A model generated the notes under the pieces. It was not told where the DNA came from and searched no databases. It saw only the letters and a program-made list of their open reading frames with translations. A program made the position numbers and the translations under genes. This document shows positions 34,642-45,535 of a stretch of DNA of 64,000 nucleotides, piece after piece. The stretch spans positions 186,001 through 250,000 of the forward strand of contig NZ_FWXK01000002.1 in NCBI RefSeq assembly GCF_900176325.1. Direction: 5' to 3'. Position 1 is the first letter of the stretch, and each line of letters starts with the position of its first letter. Source of the DNA: Aerococcus suis. GTDB taxonomy: Bacteria; Bacillota; Bacilli; Lactobacillales; Aerococcaceae.

Positions 34642-35970
34642 CTATATTTTAAATTCAAATTCATAGTCTAAAATACGGACAATATCTCCATCTTCAGCTC
34701 CATTTGCTAATAAGGCTTCATCAACCCCTAGTCGACGTAATTGCCGAGCAAATCTTAAGGCTGATTCATCGTATTCTAAATTAGCCATTTTAAACATTTT
34801 TTCAATTTTTTGTCCGCTTAGAACATACATACCATCTGGATCCTTAGACACAGTAAATGCAGGCTCTTCATCCGTTTCAGGCAAGTCATAAACCACTTCT
34901 TTATCAGCCTCTTCTTCAGCTAATAATGCACGACGAGCTTCTTCTTCACGGATTAATTCCCCAGTTTTAGTCATTAAATCGTCTAATCCTACTTTAGTGT
35001 AAGCGGAAATCGGATAAATTAGAGGTAATTCTAATGATGGATAATTTTCAGCAAAATAAGTAGCTAATTTTGTTTTGAATTCTTCGATATAAAGTTCTGC
35101 CTCTGGAATATCCATCTTATTGGCAACTATGATGGTTGGCCGTTCCATCAGCGTTTCGTCATATTTCATTAATTCTTCATTAATTTTGACGTAGTCGTCA
35201 AATGGATCACGATTTTCAAAACCACCCATGTCAACAACATGTAAGATAACTTTAGTTCGTTCAACATGACGTAAAAATTGGAATCCTAGACCGACACCAT
35301 CAGCAGCCCCCTCGATTAGCCCAGGTAAATCAGCTAAAACGAAAGACTCATTATTTCTCGTATCAACAACACCTAAATTAGGCGTAATTGTTGTAAAGTG
35401 ATAATCACCGATTTTAGGACGAGCGGCTGTTACCGTTGACAATAGTGTTGATTTCCCAACTGAAGGAAATCCCACTAAACCGGCATCCGCAATTAGTTTT
35501 AATTCCAACTGTAACGTCCGCTCTTCGCCAGGTTCCCCATTTTCAGCAATTTCAGGTGCCGGATTGCGGTGAGTTGCAAATTTAATATTTCCTCGGCCGC
35601 CTCTACCACCTTTAGCCACGACGACCTCGTCACCTTCTTCAGTTAAATCGCCAATCAATTGTCCGGTATCAAAATCTCTAACGACTGTTCCAGGTGGAAT
35701 GGCAACAATCATGTCGTCAGCGCCTTTACCATATTTTCCTTTTGGCATCCCATTTTCGCCTGGTTTTGCTTTAAAATGGCGATTATATCGGAAGTCCATT
35801 AAAGTTCTTAAACCTTCATCTACGCGAAAAACAACACTACCGCCTTGACCACCATCACCACCAGCTGGACCGCCATCTGGACGATATTTTTCACGTAAGA
35901 AGGCAACCATGCCATCGCCACCTTTTCCGGCTTTTACCCAGATTTTGGCGTAATCAAAAAATGTTTGCAT
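34642..35970 (-). CDS. obgE: GTPase ObgE/CgtA
   Basis: 442 residues. The glycine-rich Obg fold spans 1-158 ([25 protein letters not shown]), the G domain about 160-330 (G1 [10 protein letters not shown]3 [10 protein letters not shown]4 NKMD), and the C-terminal OCT domain about 355-435. It is an essential 50S-assembly and stress-response GTPase that also binds ppGpp. The gene follows glyS by about 20 bases and may share its T-box-controlled transcript. Confidence 0.96.
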   Translation of the reverse strand: MQTFFDYAKIWVKAGKGGDGMVAFLREKYRPDGGPAGGDGGQGGSVVFRVDEGLRTLMDFRYNRHFKAKPGENGMPKGKYGKGADDMIVAIPPGTVVRDFDTGQLIGDLTEEGDEVVVAKGGRGGRGNIKFATHRNPAPEIAENGEPGEERTLQLELKLIADAGLVGFPSVGKSTLLSTVTAARPKIGDYHFTTITPNLGVVDTRNNESFVLADLPGLIEGAADGVGLGFQFLRHVERTKVILHVVDMGGFENRDPFDDYVKINEELMKYDETLMERPTIIVANKMDIPEAELYIEEFKTKLATYFAENYPSLELPLIYPISAYTKVGLDDLMTKTGELIREEEARRALLAEEEADKEVVYDLPETDEEPAFTVSKDPDGMYVLSGQKIEKMFKMANLEYDESALRFARQLRRLGVDEALLANGAEDGDIVRILDYEFEFKI

Positions 35971-35990
35971 CGTTCCCCTCCTTATCTCAT

Positions 35991-38072
35991 CTATTTAATT
36001 TGCAATTTATTTGTATCAGCAATTGTTAAAACAGACTGTGCAATTTGATTCAACATCGCTAAGCGATTATTTCTCATCATTTCATCATCTGTAAATACCA
36101 TATTTTCGTCAAAGAATTTAGCAATTGGCGTTGCTAATTGTACTAATTCTTCTAAATCATGTGCGGGTTGTCCATTTAAGTTTAATTCGGTAATTGCCCG
36201 ATATAATGTTTGTTCACTAGTTGATGATAACATATTTTCATCCACTTGAATATTCGCAACCCCTAGCTCATCCGCTTTTTTACCTAAATTCAAGACACGA
36301 TTCCATGCTTCAACACTTTCTTTAAAATGAGCTTGTTGACTCATTTCATTTAAAGCCTCAGCTGAATTAATCGTATGGTTGACATCGTGATTATTGGCAT
36401 TTAAAACGGCGTCAATAACATCGTATGGGAAGTGATTATTTTGTAAAACTTGTTTCAAACGGTCGTTTAGGAATTGTTGTAAGTCAGCAATCAATGATGG
36501 ATTATTCCCTTGGTTGTAGACGGTATCTAAAATCATTGTTAAATCATCTTGCCAATCAAATGGAAGTTGATAATCCTTAATAATAGCCACAATACCAATC
36601 ATTTGACGGCGTAAAGCAAACGGATCATTAGATCCAGATGGTACGCGACCAATATTAAAGAAAGAAATAATGGTATCAAGTTTGTCAGCAACGGCAAATA
36701 AGATTCCCAATGATGATGTTGGTAATTCGGAATCTTGACCAACTGGAAGATAGTGCTCTCTAATGGCTTGAGCAACATCTTGATTTTCGCCAGCTGCAAC
36801 TGCATATTTTTCTCCCATAATTCCTTGTAATTCACTAAATTCGTCAACGATACCAGTCACTAAGTCAAATTTATAAATTTCAGCTGTACGCTTAATTTTA
36901 TCATCCGCTTTTGATAATCCATTCATTGGTGATATTTCTTGCCATTTTTGATATAAAATCGTTGCAATCTCACCCACACGCTGCATTTTTTCAGCCATGG
37001 TTCCAATTTCAGCATGGAATTTCACATTTTCTAATCGTTTGGCATATTCATCGATTGAATGTTTTTTATCTTCATTAACGAAGAATAGTCCATCCTCTAA
37101 ACGTGCAGTTAACACTTTTTGGTTTCCTCTACGGACATTGTCTAATTGTCGGTCATTCCCATTACGAACAGCTACAAATTTTGCGACTAATTGATTATTA
37201 GTATCTTTTACATAGAAGTAGCGTTGGTGGTTTTTCATTGACGTGATTAACACTTCATCTGGCAATTCTAGGTATTTTTCATCAAAATCACCGATAAACG
37301 CTGTTGGATATTCAACAATTTGGGTCACTTCTTCTAATAATTCATTATCAATAGCAATTTGATAATTATTAGAAGATGCAAGTGTTTCGATTTGATCTTT
37401 AATGACATTTTTACGTTCCGTTTGGTCTACTAACACATATTCATCCCGTAACGCATCAACGTATTCGCTAGCTGTAGCTAATTCTATCGCTTGTTTTCCT
37501 AAATAGCGATGACCTCTCGTCATACGACCAGCAGTAATCCCTAAAAAAGTAAATTCAAGTACATCATTATTAAATAACGATACAAACCAATGAATTGGGC
37601 GAATAAATTTAAAATCACTATCTCCCCAATGCATGGATACAGGGAAATGCATTTTAGAAATCACTTGATGTAAATTAACTAATACTTTTTCGGCTGATTT
37701 TCCTGGTGTTTCTACTTTTAAATGAACATAAGGTTCCCCTTTAACTTCTTCAAAGTAAATATCATCAACAGACATTCCTTTACCACGAGCAAAACCTTGA
37801 GCTGCTTTAGTCCACTCACCGTTTTCATCAACGGCTATACGCTTAGCGGGACCTTTGGCAACTTCTGTTAAATCCTCTTGTTGGTCTGCGACACCATTAA
37901 TTTCAATAGCAAAACGACGAGGAGTCGCATAAACCGTTACTGTTTCATAAGCTAAACGATTTTCTTGTAGATAGTCTTCAACTAAGTTTTCTAATTGTTG
38001 ACTGGCTTGCTGAACATATTTGGCTGGTACTTCTTCAAGTCCAATCTCTAATAAATACATGTTTTTTGTCAT
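35991..38072 (-). CDS. glyS: Glycyl-tRNA synthetase beta subunit
   Basis: 693 residues, normal for the tetrameric bacterial enzyme. Begins [14 protein letters not shown], with the HD-like region about 390-530 and a DALR-type anticodon-binding C-terminal part. The start overlaps the stop of glyQ by one base. Works with GlyQ to charge tRNA-Gly. Confidence 0.96.
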   Translation of the reverse strand: MTKNMYLLEIGLEEVPAKYVQQASQQLENLVEDYLQENRLAYETVTVYATPRRFAIEINGVADQQEDLTEVAKGPAKRIAVDENGEWTKAAQGFARGKGMSVDDIYFEEVKGEPYVHLKVETPGKSAEKVLVNLHQVISKMHFPVSMHWGDSDFKFIRPIHWFVSLFNNDVLEFTFLGITAGRMTRGHRYLGKQAIELATASEYVDALRDEYVLVDQTERKNVIKDQIETLASSNNYQIAIDNELLEEVTQIVEYPTAFIGDFDEKYLELPDEVLITSMKNHQRYFYVKDTNNQLVAKFVAVRNGNDRQLDNVRRGNQKVLTARLEDGLFFVNEDKKHSIDEYAKRLENVKFHAEIGTMAEKMQRVGEIATILYQKWQEISPMNGLSKADDKIKRTAEIYKFDLVTGIVDEFSELQGIMGEKYAVAAGENQDVAQAIREHYLPVGQDSELPTSSLGILFAVADKLDTIISFFNIGRVPSGSNDPFALRRQMIGIVAIIKDYQLPFDWQDDLTMILDTVYNQGNNPSLIADLQQFLNDRLKQVLQNNHFPYDVIDAVLNANNHDVNHTINSAEALNEMSQQAHFKESVEAWNRVLNLGKKADELGVANIQVDENMLSSTSEQTLYRAITELNLNGQPAHDLEELVQLATPIAKFFDENMVFTDDEMMRNNRLAMLNQIAQSVLTIADTNKLQIK

Positions 38073-38989
38073 TATGCTTCCTCCTCTAATAATTGATTGG
38101 CTTGTTCTCTTGATAATAATGGGTATTTGAGCTCTTTTCGTTTAGCAACAAACATTTTGGCTACTTTACGCGCCATGTTACGAATACGAGCCAAGTATGC
38201 TGCTCGGTCAGTTACTGAGATAACCCCACGTGCATCAAGTAAGTTAAAACTGTGTGAACATTTTAAAATATAATCATAAGCTGGATGAACTAAACCGGCA
38301 TCAATTTGAGCAAGCGCTTCTGCTTCATATTGGTCAAAAGCTTCAAATAGCATGTCAGTATTAGAGTTTTCAAACGCATAAACAGAATGTTCATATTCTG
38401 GTTGATTAAAAATTTCACCATATTTAACGCCTTCAACCCATTCTAAATCATAAACAGAGTCTACTTCTTGTAGGTAAGAAGCTAACCGTTCAATACCATA
38501 TGTCAATTCAGAAGTGACTGGATGACAATCTAAACCACCAACTTGTTGGAAATAGGTAAATTGAGTGATTTCCATTCCATCTAACCAAACTTCCCAACCT
38601 AGTCCAGCACATCCTAGGGAAGGATTTTCCCAGTTATCTTCGACAAAGCGAATGTCATGCGCTAATGGATCAATTCCTAATTCTTTTAGACTTTCAATAT
38701 ATAATTCTTGAATATTATCAGGATTTGGTTTCATAACTACTTGAAATTGATGATGTTGGTATAAACGATTCGGATTTTGTCCATAACGTCCGTCTGCTGG
38801 ACGTCTTGACGGTTCAACATAACAAGCATTCCATGGTTCTGGGCCAATAGCGCGAAGGAAGGTATACGGACTCATCGTTCCCGCACCTTTTTCAGTATCA
38901 TAAGCATTAAGTACTAAACACCCTTGCTTAGCCCAAAAATTTTGCAACGTCATAATCATATCTTGTAATGTTTTATGTGCATTCGCCAT
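38072..38989 (-). CDS. glyQ: Glycyl-tRNA synthetase alpha subunit
   Basis: 305 residues from the ATG at 38989, 8 bases after AAGGAG; an in-frame GTG at 38998 overlaps the ribosome site. Class II motifs include [21 protein letters not shown] and a catalytic domain with [18 protein letters not shown]. It forms an alpha2-beta2 enzyme with GlyS. Transcription is controlled by the glycine T-box upstream. Confidence 0.97.
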   Translation of the reverse strand: MANAHKTLQDMIMTLQNFWAKQGCLVLNAYDTEKGAGTMSPYTFLRAIGPEPWNACYVEPSRRPADGRYGQNPNRLYQHHQFQVVMKPNPDNIQELYIESLKELGIDPLAHDIRFVEDNWENPSLGCAGLGWEVWLDGMEITQFTYFQQVGGLDCHPVTSELTYGIERLASYLQEVDSVYDLEWVEGVKYGEIFNQPEYEHSVYAFENSNTDMLFEAFDQYEAEALAQIDAGLVHPAYDYILKCSHSFNLLDARGVISVTDRAAYLARIRNMARKVAKMFVAKRKELKYPLLSREQANQLLEEEA

Positions 38990-39011
38990 TATATTCACTC
39001 CTTAAAAAAAT

Positions 39012-39194
39012 AAAAAAGTCCCTATGTGTACTTTAAATACACATAGGGACGATTTAATTCGCGGTTCCACCCTACTTCTAGATGATTCTAGCACTTCATT
39101 CATTGCTCAAGCATGCCTTCAATAGGTACATTATAGCTGCTTTCACCATTCAGCCTCGCTTAAATAATACTTCCTATTTACTACTTACTGTCAA
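39012..39194 (-). promoter_or_regulatory. Glycine T-box riboswitch controlling glyQS
   Basis: The leader starts after TTGACA (39189-39194; no clear -10). Stem I carries specifier GGC (39115-39117) in GAAGGCA. The T-box AGGGTGGAACCGCG is at 39060-39073, and its UGGA bulge pairs with the U73-CCA end of tRNA-Gly. The terminator stem GTCCCTATGTGTA / TACACATAGGGAC (39018-39050) is followed by T-runs to 39012. There is no room for stems II and III, as in the compact glyQS T-boxes of other Firmicutes. Confidence 0.93.
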
Positions 39195-39202
39195 CACAAA
39201 TA

Positions 39203-40006
39203 TCAATGATTACTATACTGATTTTCTTCTTTATCGTCAAGCGGATTTTCTAAATTTTCTAATTGGCTAATAAACGACCGACTACGTAACCGAATTCCTA
39301 CATACTCTTCATATAACGAATCAATAGCTTCACGAATCATACATTTCGTTTCTTTAGACATATGAATGGTTTTTACTTTATCCAGAACAATGGATTGAAA
39401 GAGTTGTATAAAATAAGCGGCACGAGGATGCCAGTGCATCCGATGTTCATCACGATAATAATGCTGGTCACAAATTAATCCAGAAAAACTAACCGAGAAA
39501 TCCATCGGTCGATTCACTTGACCACAAATAGCACAATGTTGAAGTTGTAAGCTAATTCCAAATTTAGGTAAAATTTGAATTTCAAAGATATTGCTAATAA
39601 TCACAGGGTCATACCCTGCTTCCAATCTACCTAGAGCGGTTTGAAGCAATGTAAATAAATGATCATCAACTTCTCTATCTTCCATACTTGCATCAACCAA
39701 TGCACATAAATGAGTCGCATAGGCATTTGCTTCAATATCAGCCATCGCCCGTTTAGGAAATTGAGCATTTCCGTAATCGTTCAAAAATGACAACCCATCT
39801 TGATTTATTTTTCCTATAAATTGAGCTTGTAAGAATGGAAAACTAATTTGACGTAGTTTATTATTCGGCTTATTTCCTTGGCGAACAAAAAACATTAGTT
39901 TTCCATATTCACGTGTAAAAATCTTTATTAAGCGATCATTCTCTTTATATTTACGTATAGATAGGATGATGCCATCAAATTGTTGATAATAAGTGTTATC
40001 AGACAT
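39203..40006 (-). CDS. recO: DNA repair protein RecO
   Basis: 267 residues from the ATG at 40006 with GAGGGG just before it. The OB fold lies at 1-80 (FDGIILSIRKYKENDRLIKIFT). The zinc motif is CAICG...C...H in the middle (C-x2-C, then CDQH). It loads RecA with RecR at single-strand gaps. Last gene of phoH-ybeY-dgkA-era-recO, ending just upstream of the glyQS promoter. Confidence 0.94.
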   Translation of the reverse strand: MSDNTYYQQFDGIILSIRKYKENDRLIKIFTREYGKLMFFVRQGNKPNNKLRQISFPFLQAQFIGKINQDGLSFLNDYGNAQFPKRAMADIEANAYATHLCALVDASMEDREVDDHLFTLLQTALGRLEAGYDPVIISNIFEIQILPKFGISLQLQHCAICGQVNRPMDFSVSFSGLICDQHYYRDEHRMHWHPRAAYFIQLFQSIVLDKVKTIHMSKETKCMIREAIDSLYEEYVGIRLRSRSFISQLENLENPLDDKEENQYSNH

Positions 40007-40020
40007 ACAACCCCTCAAAT

Positions 40021-40926
40021 CTAATAATCGTCTTCTCGGTAACCAAAATTTTGCAACATACGTTGTTTATCTCGCCAATCACGTTCAATTTTTACCCATA
40101 ATTCTAAATAAACTTTAGAACCTAATAACTTCTCAATTTCTTTCCGGGCATCCGTTCCGATAGCTTTTAACATTTTTCCGCCTTTACCAATAATAATGCC
40201 TTTCTGACTCTTACGCTCAACAATAATATTAGCGTAAACGTGAATTTTATCGTGTTCATCGACTTGCATTTTATCAATCGTTACAGCAATCGAATGGGGA
40301 ACCTCCTCCCGTGTTCGATGAAGAATTTGTTCCCGAATTAACTCAGATACGACAAAATATTCAGGATGATCACTAATTTGGTCACTTGGATAATATTGTG
40401 GTCCTTCTGGCATAGCAGCAGATAATCGTGACAATAAATTAGACACATTATTGCCTTGTAAAGCTGAAATAGGATAAATCTCCTCAAATAATTCTTGATT
40501 TGGAATGGTTTGAAGATAATCCATCAAAGCATCAGGCGTTACTTTATCTATTTTGTTAACGCCTAAATATTTTGGTGTGTCATATTGACTAATTTTATCC
40601 ATCACAAATCGGTCCCCAGGGCCAATGGGTTCTTCGACATTAACTAACATCACGATTGCCTCTACTTCTGCTAATGCTTGAAAAGCACTTTTAACCATAA
40701 ATTCTCCTAATTCATGATGTGGTTTATGAATTCCTGGAGTATCTATAAAGACAATTTGCACTTCTTCTGTTGTATATACCGCTTGAATTTTGTTACGAGT
40801 CGTTTGTGCTTTATCACTCATAATGGCCACTTTTTGCCCGACCATCTGATTCAATAAAGTAGATTTCCCAACATTTGGTCTTCCTACAATCGCTACAAAA
40901 CCTGATTTAAATTTTTCTTCTTGCAC
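40021..40926 (-). CDS. era: GTPase Era
   Basis: 301 residues. G1 GRPNVGKST near residue 15, G3 DTPGIHKP near 60, G4 NKID, and a C-terminal KH domain with [17 protein letters not shown]. It binds the 3' end of 16S rRNA during 30S maturation. Placed between dgkA and recO as in most Firmicutes. Confidence 0.97.
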   Translation of the reverse strand: MQEEKFKSGFVAIVGRPNVGKSTLLNQMVGQKVAIMSDKAQTTRNKIQAVYTTEEVQIVFIDTPGIHKPHHELGEFMVKSAFQALAEVEAIVMLVNVEEPIGPGDRFVMDKISQYDTPKYLGVNKIDKVTPDALMDYLQTIPNQELFEEIYPISALQGNNVSNLLSRLSAAMPEGPQYYPSDQISDHPEYFVVSELIREQILHRTREEVPHSIAVTIDKMQVDEHDKIHVYANIIVERKSQKGIIIGKGGKMLKAIGTDARKEIEKLLGSKVYLELWVKIERDWRDKQRMLQNFGYREDDY

Positions 40927-40939
40927 GTTATGCCTCTCT

Positions 40940-41341
40940 CTATAACCATTCTAATATTTTAGGAATAAATATAATTGCACCAATAATCACAGCGAAAATC
41001 GTTGCAATTAATACCGCTCCAGCAGCCACATCTTTTACATATTTTGCGATAATATGATATTGGTGATTCGTGATTAAATCAATTGTCCATTCTGCAATGG
41101 TATTTGCCATCTCCATTAATATGACCAGGGCAAAGGTTAAAATCAACACTAGCCATTCCATTCGACTAATTGAAAAAAACCACCCAGCCAGTGAAATAAT
41201 GATTAAGGTAAAAAAATGAAAACGTAAATTTCGTTCTTGTTTAAAAGCAAATCGAATACCTTCAAACGCAAATTGAAATGACTCAAGATAAGACCGATTC
41301 TTATCAGTTTTTTGTTTATTCTCTGGTAAGACCATAAGCAT
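40940..41341 (-). CDS. dgkA: Undecaprenol/diacylglycerol kinase
   Basis: 133 residues at most; the exact start (41341 or the ATG at 41335) is uncertain because neither has a strong ribosome site, and both overlap ybeY. Three membrane helices and the signature [14 protein letters not shown] are visible. In Gram-positive bacteria the enzyme phosphorylates undecaprenol to recycle the lipid carrier. Confidence 0.92.
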   Translation of the reverse strand: MLMVLPENKQKTDKNRSYLESFQFAFEGIRFAFKQERNLRFHFFTLIIISLAGWFFSISRMEWLVLILTFALVILMEMANTIAEWTIDLITNHQYHIIAKYVKDVAAGAVLIATIFAVIIGAIIFIPKILEWL

Positions 41342-41789
41342 CTAAAATCGCTTTCTGTAAGCCAAACATCTCAGCTTCATCTTCATCTGTCATATGGTCG
41401 TAGCCGTTTAGGTGAAGGAACCCGTGCAGAGCTAAAAAGCCAAGTTCTCGATTGACACTATGTCCATACTCTTTGGCTTGACGCTTAGCGGTATCCAATG
41501 AAATAAAGATATCTCCTAACTCTAGAGGCATATCTTCAAACCCATGAATCGGCAATTCTTCTGGTACTTCATCTTGAATAGCAAAACTTAAAACATCAGT
41601 GGATTGATTCTTATCACGGTAATCACGATTTAGTTGTTGAATTTTTTGATCATCAATAATCGATACAGAAACTGTTACAATTCGATCTAGTTCTAAATAA
41701 TCTGTAGCAAACGCCAATAAGCGTTCGATTAGTTGTTGATTGTCATCATCTAGATGAGATGTTTCATCAATAAAAGTTAAATCAAGCAT
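41316..41789 (-). CDS. ybeY: Endoribonuclease YbeY (16S rRNA maturation)
   Basis: 157 residues. The zinc site HGFLHLNGYDH lies near residues 120-130, with TDVLSFAIQDE upstream and GDIFISLDTAKRQA. It processes the 3' end of 16S rRNA and takes part in ribosome quality control. Starts 3 bases after phoH and overlaps dgkA. Confidence 0.95.
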   Translation of the reverse strand: MLDLTFIDETSHLDDDNQQLIERLLAFATDYLELDRIVTVSVSIIDDQKIQQLNRDYRDKNQSTDVLSFAIQDEVPEELPIHGFEDMPLELGDIFISLDTAKRQAKEYGHSVNRELGFLALHGFLHLNGYDHMTDEDEAEMFGLQKAILDAYGLTRE

Positions 41790-41792
41790 TAG

Positions 41793-42755
41793 CTACCTCT
41801 CTTCTTCATCGTAAGCATTGATAATGGCGGAAACGACAGGATGTCGAACGACATCATCAGCATCAAATTTAATCATCGCAATATCAGAGATATCTCGCAA
41901 TTTGTTCATGGCATCCATCAATCCAGATTTAGCTCCACGAGGTAAATCAATCTGTGTCACGTCCCCATTAACAATCATTTTAGACCCAAATCCTAAACGA
42001 GTGAGAAACATTTTCATTTGAGCATTTGTTGTATTTTGAGCTTCATCAAGAATAACAAATGCGTCTTCTAACGTCCGACCTCGCATATAAGCTAAAGGAG
42101 CAATTTCAATAACACCACGTTCAATTAAGCGCTCAGTATGTTCTTTACCATAAATCGTATATAAGGCATCATAAATTGGACGTAAATAAGGATCCACTTT
42201 TTCCTTTAAGTCCCCTGGTAGAAAGCCTAAACTCTCGCCAGCTTCTACAGCTGGTCTCGTTAAAATAATACGACTTACTTGTCCTCGTTTTAACGCTTGA
42301 ATTGCCATGACCACTGCTAAAAAAGTTTTCCCAGTTCCTGCAGGTCCAACCCCAAATGTTACAGAATGACTGCGAACAGCATTTAAATATTGCTTTTGAC
42401 CAAAATTTTTTGCCCGAATAGGTTTTCCTTCATAAGTTCGACCAATTTCTTCTTCATATAAGTTTAGAAAATAGTCTAAGGTACCATTTTTAGCCATTTT
42501 TATAGCCGTTACAATATCTCGTTGCTCAATGTTAATTCCTGTAGTTAATAAGGCTTCTAATTCTTGATAAAGATGAATGACCTGGGAAGTACTTTCTTCA
42601 GTTCCTGAAACGGACAATCCGACACTACGCGTGTGAATGGTCACATTAAAGGCTTTCTCCAATAAAGCAATATTTTTATCTTGCGTTCCATATAGAGCCA
42701 TTGCATGTTCAGGATTTGAAAATTGATAATCTTTAGTTACAGTCGATTCGGTCAA
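41793..42755 (-). CDS. phoH: PhoH-like ATPase
   Basis: 320 residues with a TTG start at 42755, supported by GGAGG 9 bases upstream and no better ATG. N-terminal KH-like part, then P-loop GPAGTGKTFLAVV near residue 130 and FVILDEAQNTTNAQMK near 215. YbeZ-type PhoH proteins partner with YbeY in RNA handling, and the two genes are adjacent here. An extended -10 (TGCTATACT) is visible upstream. Confidence 0.95.
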   Translation of the reverse strand: MTESTVTKDYQFSNPEHAMALYGTQDKNIALLEKAFNVTIHTRSVGLSVSGTEESTSQVIHLYQELEALLTTGINIEQRDIVTAIKMAKNGTLDYFLNLYEEEIGRTYEGKPIRAKNFGQKQYLNAVRSHSVTFGVGPAGTGKTFLAVVMAIQALKRGQVSRIILTRPAVEAGESLGFLPGDLKEKVDPYLRPIYDALYTIYGKEHTERLIERGVIEIAPLAYMRGRTLEDAFVILDEAQNTTNAQMKMFLTRLGFGSKMIVNGDVTQIDLPRGAKSGLMDAMNKLRDISDIAMIKFDADDVVRHPVVSAIINAYDEEER

Positions 42756-42852
42756 ATGTAAATGCCTCCTTTATATTCTATGGTAAGTATAGCAAACCTT
42801 AAGATAAAAAACGAGAGGTTGGCTGTCAAAGACAACATAAGTTCAAAAATAT

Positions 42853-42887
42853 AAAAAAGGCGCAGACACCATGGCATCCGCACCTTT
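42853..42887 (-). terminator. Terminator of rpsU
   Basis: Minus strand AAAGGTGCGGATG pairs (with G-U) to GTGTCTGCGCCTTT, then TTTTT. A looser AGGTAATA/TATTACCT hairpin at 42902-42944 lies between it and the rpsU stop. Confidence 0.8.
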
Positions 42888-42958
42888 CGTATAATATTTA
42901 GTAGGTAATAACTTCACCACTTCAAAGTTGTTCATTATTACCTAAAATGCACACTAAA

Positions 42959-43132
42959 CTAGAATTTACGTTTACGTGCTGCTTCAGATTTTTTCTTACG
43001 TCTTACTGAAGGCTTTTCGTAGAATTCACGTTTACGTGCTTCTTGGATAGTACCTGATTTAGAAACTGAACGTTTGAAGCGACGAAGAGCATCATCTAAC
43101 GATTCGTTTTTACGAACTACTGTTTTAGACAT
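42959..43132 (-). CDS. rpsU: Ribosomal protein bS21
   Basis: 57 residues, too short for most gene callers. It begins [20 protein letters not shown], contains the KREFYEKPS segment, and ends in the basic tail [24 protein letters not shown] precedes the ATG. bS21 sits on the 30S platform near the anti-Shine-Dalgarno. Own promoter and terminator. Confidence 0.97.
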   Translation of the reverse strand: MSKTVVRKNESLDDALRRFKRSVSKSGTIQEARKREFYEKPSVRRKKKSEAARKRKF

Positions 43133-43193
43133 GAATTTCCCTCCCCTCGTTACTACAAATCATTCTTCCATTGCTGAAAAAATGTTCTCTACC

Positions 43194-43222
43194 ATTATAT
43201 AGATAATAAACTTTATCGTCAA
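43194..43222 (-). promoter_or_regulatory. Promoter of rpsU
   Basis: TTGACG (43217-43222), 17 bases, consensus TATAAT (43194-43199) on the minus strand, giving a leader of about 60 bases. Confidence 0.85.
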
Positions 43223-43230
43223 TAATTATT

Positions 43231-43659
43231 TTATGCCTTTTTTGCACAACGGTCACACAACCCTTGTAACTCAAATTTATGATCTTTAATCTCAAAACCT
43301 GGCAATTGAGCTTCAAAATAATCTAATGGACACATATCTAATGAAACGGTACGACCACAATTTGTACAAATAAAGTGGTGGTGATGCCCTATTTGCGGAT
43401 CACAATGTTTACGAAATACCATTTCGCCATTAACTTCACTAGATTCTAATAAATGATAGTCTTCGAAAAGTTTTAAGTTTCGATAAATGGTATCAAAACT
43501 CATTCCTGGGTAACATTGATTTAACCGCTGTTGAACAACTTTTGCTGTTAAAAAATGTTCTTGATCCTCATCAAAGACAGACAACATATCTGCCCGACGT
43601 CGCGTATATTTATAACCATGATCGTTTAATGTTTTCATTGATTCTTCAACAAAATTCAT
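43231..43659 (-). CDS. zur: Fur-family regulator, Zur-like
   Basis: 142 residues. Winged helix with GYKYTRRRADML and YPGMSFDTIYRNLKLFE, the wording typical of Gram-positive Zur. Metal-site histidines (GHHHHF) and two CxxC pairs (CTNCG and CDRC) form the structural zinc site. Zur represses zinc uptake genes when zinc is plentiful. Fur or PerR identity is less likely given the overall similarity and the lack of the PerR-type N-terminus. No zinc transporter is adjacent. Confidence 0.85.
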   Translation of the reverse strand: MNFVEESMKTLNDHGYKYTRRRADMLSVFDEDQEHFLTAKVVQQRLNQCYPGMSFDTIYRNLKLFEDYHLLESSEVNGEMVFRKHCDPQIGHHHHFICTNCGRTVSLDMCPLDYFEAQLPGFEIKDHKFELQGLCDRCAKKA

Positions 43660-43758
43660 ATTGTATCCCCCACAATCACCTCCATTTTAACAAATTTTTA
43701 CCTGAAATAGAAAAAACTTGTCTCTAACATGCTAAAATAAACAAAAGGAGGAGAAAAT

Positions 43759-44595
43759 ATGTCAGAATCACACCATAAAACCACATCAGATATCGATTAC
43801 ATACTCATTTCCGACGCTGTAGGTTCTCTAGTACAAGATGTTTATCACAGTGCAAATGTTCAATTTCCTAATGCTCCATTGCATTCCGAACTATATCCAT
43901 TTATTCAAGATAAAGATAGTTTAATCGAAGCCTTACACGATGCCGAAGATTATCATAGTGGGGTTATTGCGACCTTAATTAATCAAGAAATGCATCAATA
44001 TGCTAAAGATTTTTGTGCAGATAAGGGGTTATTCTATCAAAATATTTTGGCGGATATTCTATTCGATATGGAAAAACGTTTAGATAAAGCACCTAGTCAG
44101 AAGCCAGGAATTAGGCATCAATTAGATGACCATTATTATCAACGAATTGAAGCGCTTGAATTCGCTGTTTTAAATGATGATGGGCAACATCCTAATCGCT
44201 TTGAAGAAGCAGATATCGTTTTATTAGGTGTTTCACGTACAAGTAAAACACCATTAAGTATGTATTTAGCAAACTTAGGATATAAGGTGGCAAACTTGCC
44301 GTTACTTCCCGAGTCAACCTTACCTGACGTTATTTATGACATCAATCCAGATAAAATTATTGGCTTAACAAATGACGTTAATGTTCTGAATAAGTTTCGG
44401 CGTGAACGGTTACGGAGCTATGGAATTGAAGACCCTAATATCTACTCTGATGATTCTAGAATTCATGAGGAACTTGACTATGCGAATGACATTTACGCCA
44501 AATTGAATTGTCCAATTATTAACGTTGCTGATCGTAGTATTGAAGAAACCGCTACACTGGTTCTTATGTTTTTACAAAAAAATAATCAACTATAA
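43759..44595 (+). CDS. Second PPDK-regulatory-protein paralog (DUF299 family), diverged
   Basis: 278 residues; AAAGGAGGAG precedes the ATG. The P-loop GVSRTSKTP (157-165) and the C-terminal half (LSMYLANLGYKVANLPLLPE, DRSIEETA) match the paralog at 12257-13060. The N-terminal conserved SDAVGET is changed to SDAVGSL, and the region around 60-115 differs strongly. Kinase/pyrophosphorylase chemistry is plausible but the partner is unknown: no PPDK or PEP synthase gene lies nearby. It stands alone with its own terminator. It may act on another phosphohistidine enzyme or be a retuned duplicate. Confidence 0.85.
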   Translation: MSESHHKTTSDIDYILISDAVGSLVQDVYHSANVQFPNAPLHSELYPFIQDKDSLIEALHDAEDYHSGVIATLINQEMHQYAKDFCADKGLFYQNILADILFDMEKRLDKAPSQKPGIRHQLDDHYYQRIEALEFAVLNDDGQHPNRFEEADIVLLGVSRTSKTPLSMYLANLGYKVANLPLLPESTLPDVIYDINPDKIIGLTNDVNVLNKFRRERLRSYGIEDPNIYSDDSRIHEELDYANDIYAKLNCPIINVADRSIEETATLVLMFLQKNNQL

Positions 44596-44597
44596 AA

Positions 44598-44628
44598 AAA
44601 TAGGGAGTCTTCAAACTCCCTATTTTCT
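44598..44628. terminator. Bidirectional terminator
   Basis: AAATAGGGAGT pairs with ACTCCCTATTT around CTTCAA; T-runs on both strands serve the DUF299 paralog and nfo. Confidence 0.92.
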
Positions 44629-45523
44629 ATTGATTGATAATATCTTCAATTAAATTTGGGTTATAGTTTTCTTTTCTAAACATGTCAATTTCAAATTGAT
44701 AAGGTGGTTTTTTGTTTTTCTTGTCTTCTCCAATTTGAACCCAAGGCGTTTCTAAAATTTTCGGCAATTCAGTCAGTTGAGGATGATGAACCACTTTATT
44801 TAATGCCTCAAATCCAATCGTACCTTCGCCAATATTAGCGTGTCGGTCTTTATGAGACCCTTGTTCATTTTTAGAATCATTCACATGAATAACCTTTAAC
44901 CGATCTAATCCGATAATACGATCAAAATCAGCTAATACCCCATCAAAATCCTCACGAATATTGTACCCTGCATCATTTGTATGACAGGTATCCAATGTCA
45001 CTGATAAGCGATCGTTATGGGTAACTCCTGAAATAATATCTGCTAATTCTTCAAAAGAGCGTCCTATTTCGGTTCCTTTTCCTGCCATTGTTTCTAGAGC
45101 AATTTGAGGAATTTCATCTCCAATCAATGCTTCATTTAATCCTTTAATCAGTTGTTTGGTGGCAACTTCAACACCAGCTCCAACATGCGCACCTGGATGC
45201 ATAGTAATTTGTTTGGCTCCTAAAGCAGTTGCTCTTTCGATTTCATCACGTAAAAATCCAACAGCAAAATCCATATAGCCAGGTTTTGTCGTATTTGCTA
45301 AGTTAATAATATAAGGAGCATGAACGACAACTTCTTTAATTCCCTGTTCTTTCATCAAAGCCTGACCAGCTTCAATATTCATGTCTTCTACCTTTTTACG
45401 TCTGGTATTCTGGGGAGCGCCAGTATAAATCATTAAAGCTGTGCTTCCATAACTTGCTGCTTCGGCAACTGATCCTTTAAACATCTGTTTTCCTTTCATT
45501 GACACGTGAGATCCAATTAGCAT
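44627..45523 (-). CDS. nfo: Endonuclease IV
   Basis: 298 residues, TIM barrel with three-zinc site. [10 protein letters not shown] is at the start, then HPGAHVGAG near residue 108, [12 protein letters not shown] near 176, and [11 protein letters not shown] near 213. It cleaves abasic sites in DNA base excision repair. Preceded at 12 bases by the RDD gene and probably on the same transcript. Confidence 0.97.
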   Translation of the reverse strand: MLIGSHVSMKGKQMFKGSVAEAASYGSTALMIYTGAPQNTRRKKVEDMNIEAGQALMKEQGIKEVVVHAPYIINLANTTKPGYMDFAVGFLRDEIERATALGAKQITMHPGAHVGAGVEVATKQLIKGLNEALIGDEIPQIALETMAGKGTEIGRSFEELADIISGVTHNDRLSVTLDTCHTNDAGYNIREDFDGVLADFDRIIGLDRLKVIHVNDSKNEQGSHKDRHANIGEGTIGFEALNKVVHHPQLTELPKILETPWVQIGEDKKNKKPPYQFEIDMFRKENYNPNLIEDIINQ

Positions 45524-45535
45524 TCAATATCCTCC

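Noticed and set aside
42902..42944. Riboswitch or regulatory RNA after rpsU
   Set aside because: Only a loose AU-rich hairpin in the 3' untranslated region next to the true terminator; no conserved motif seen.
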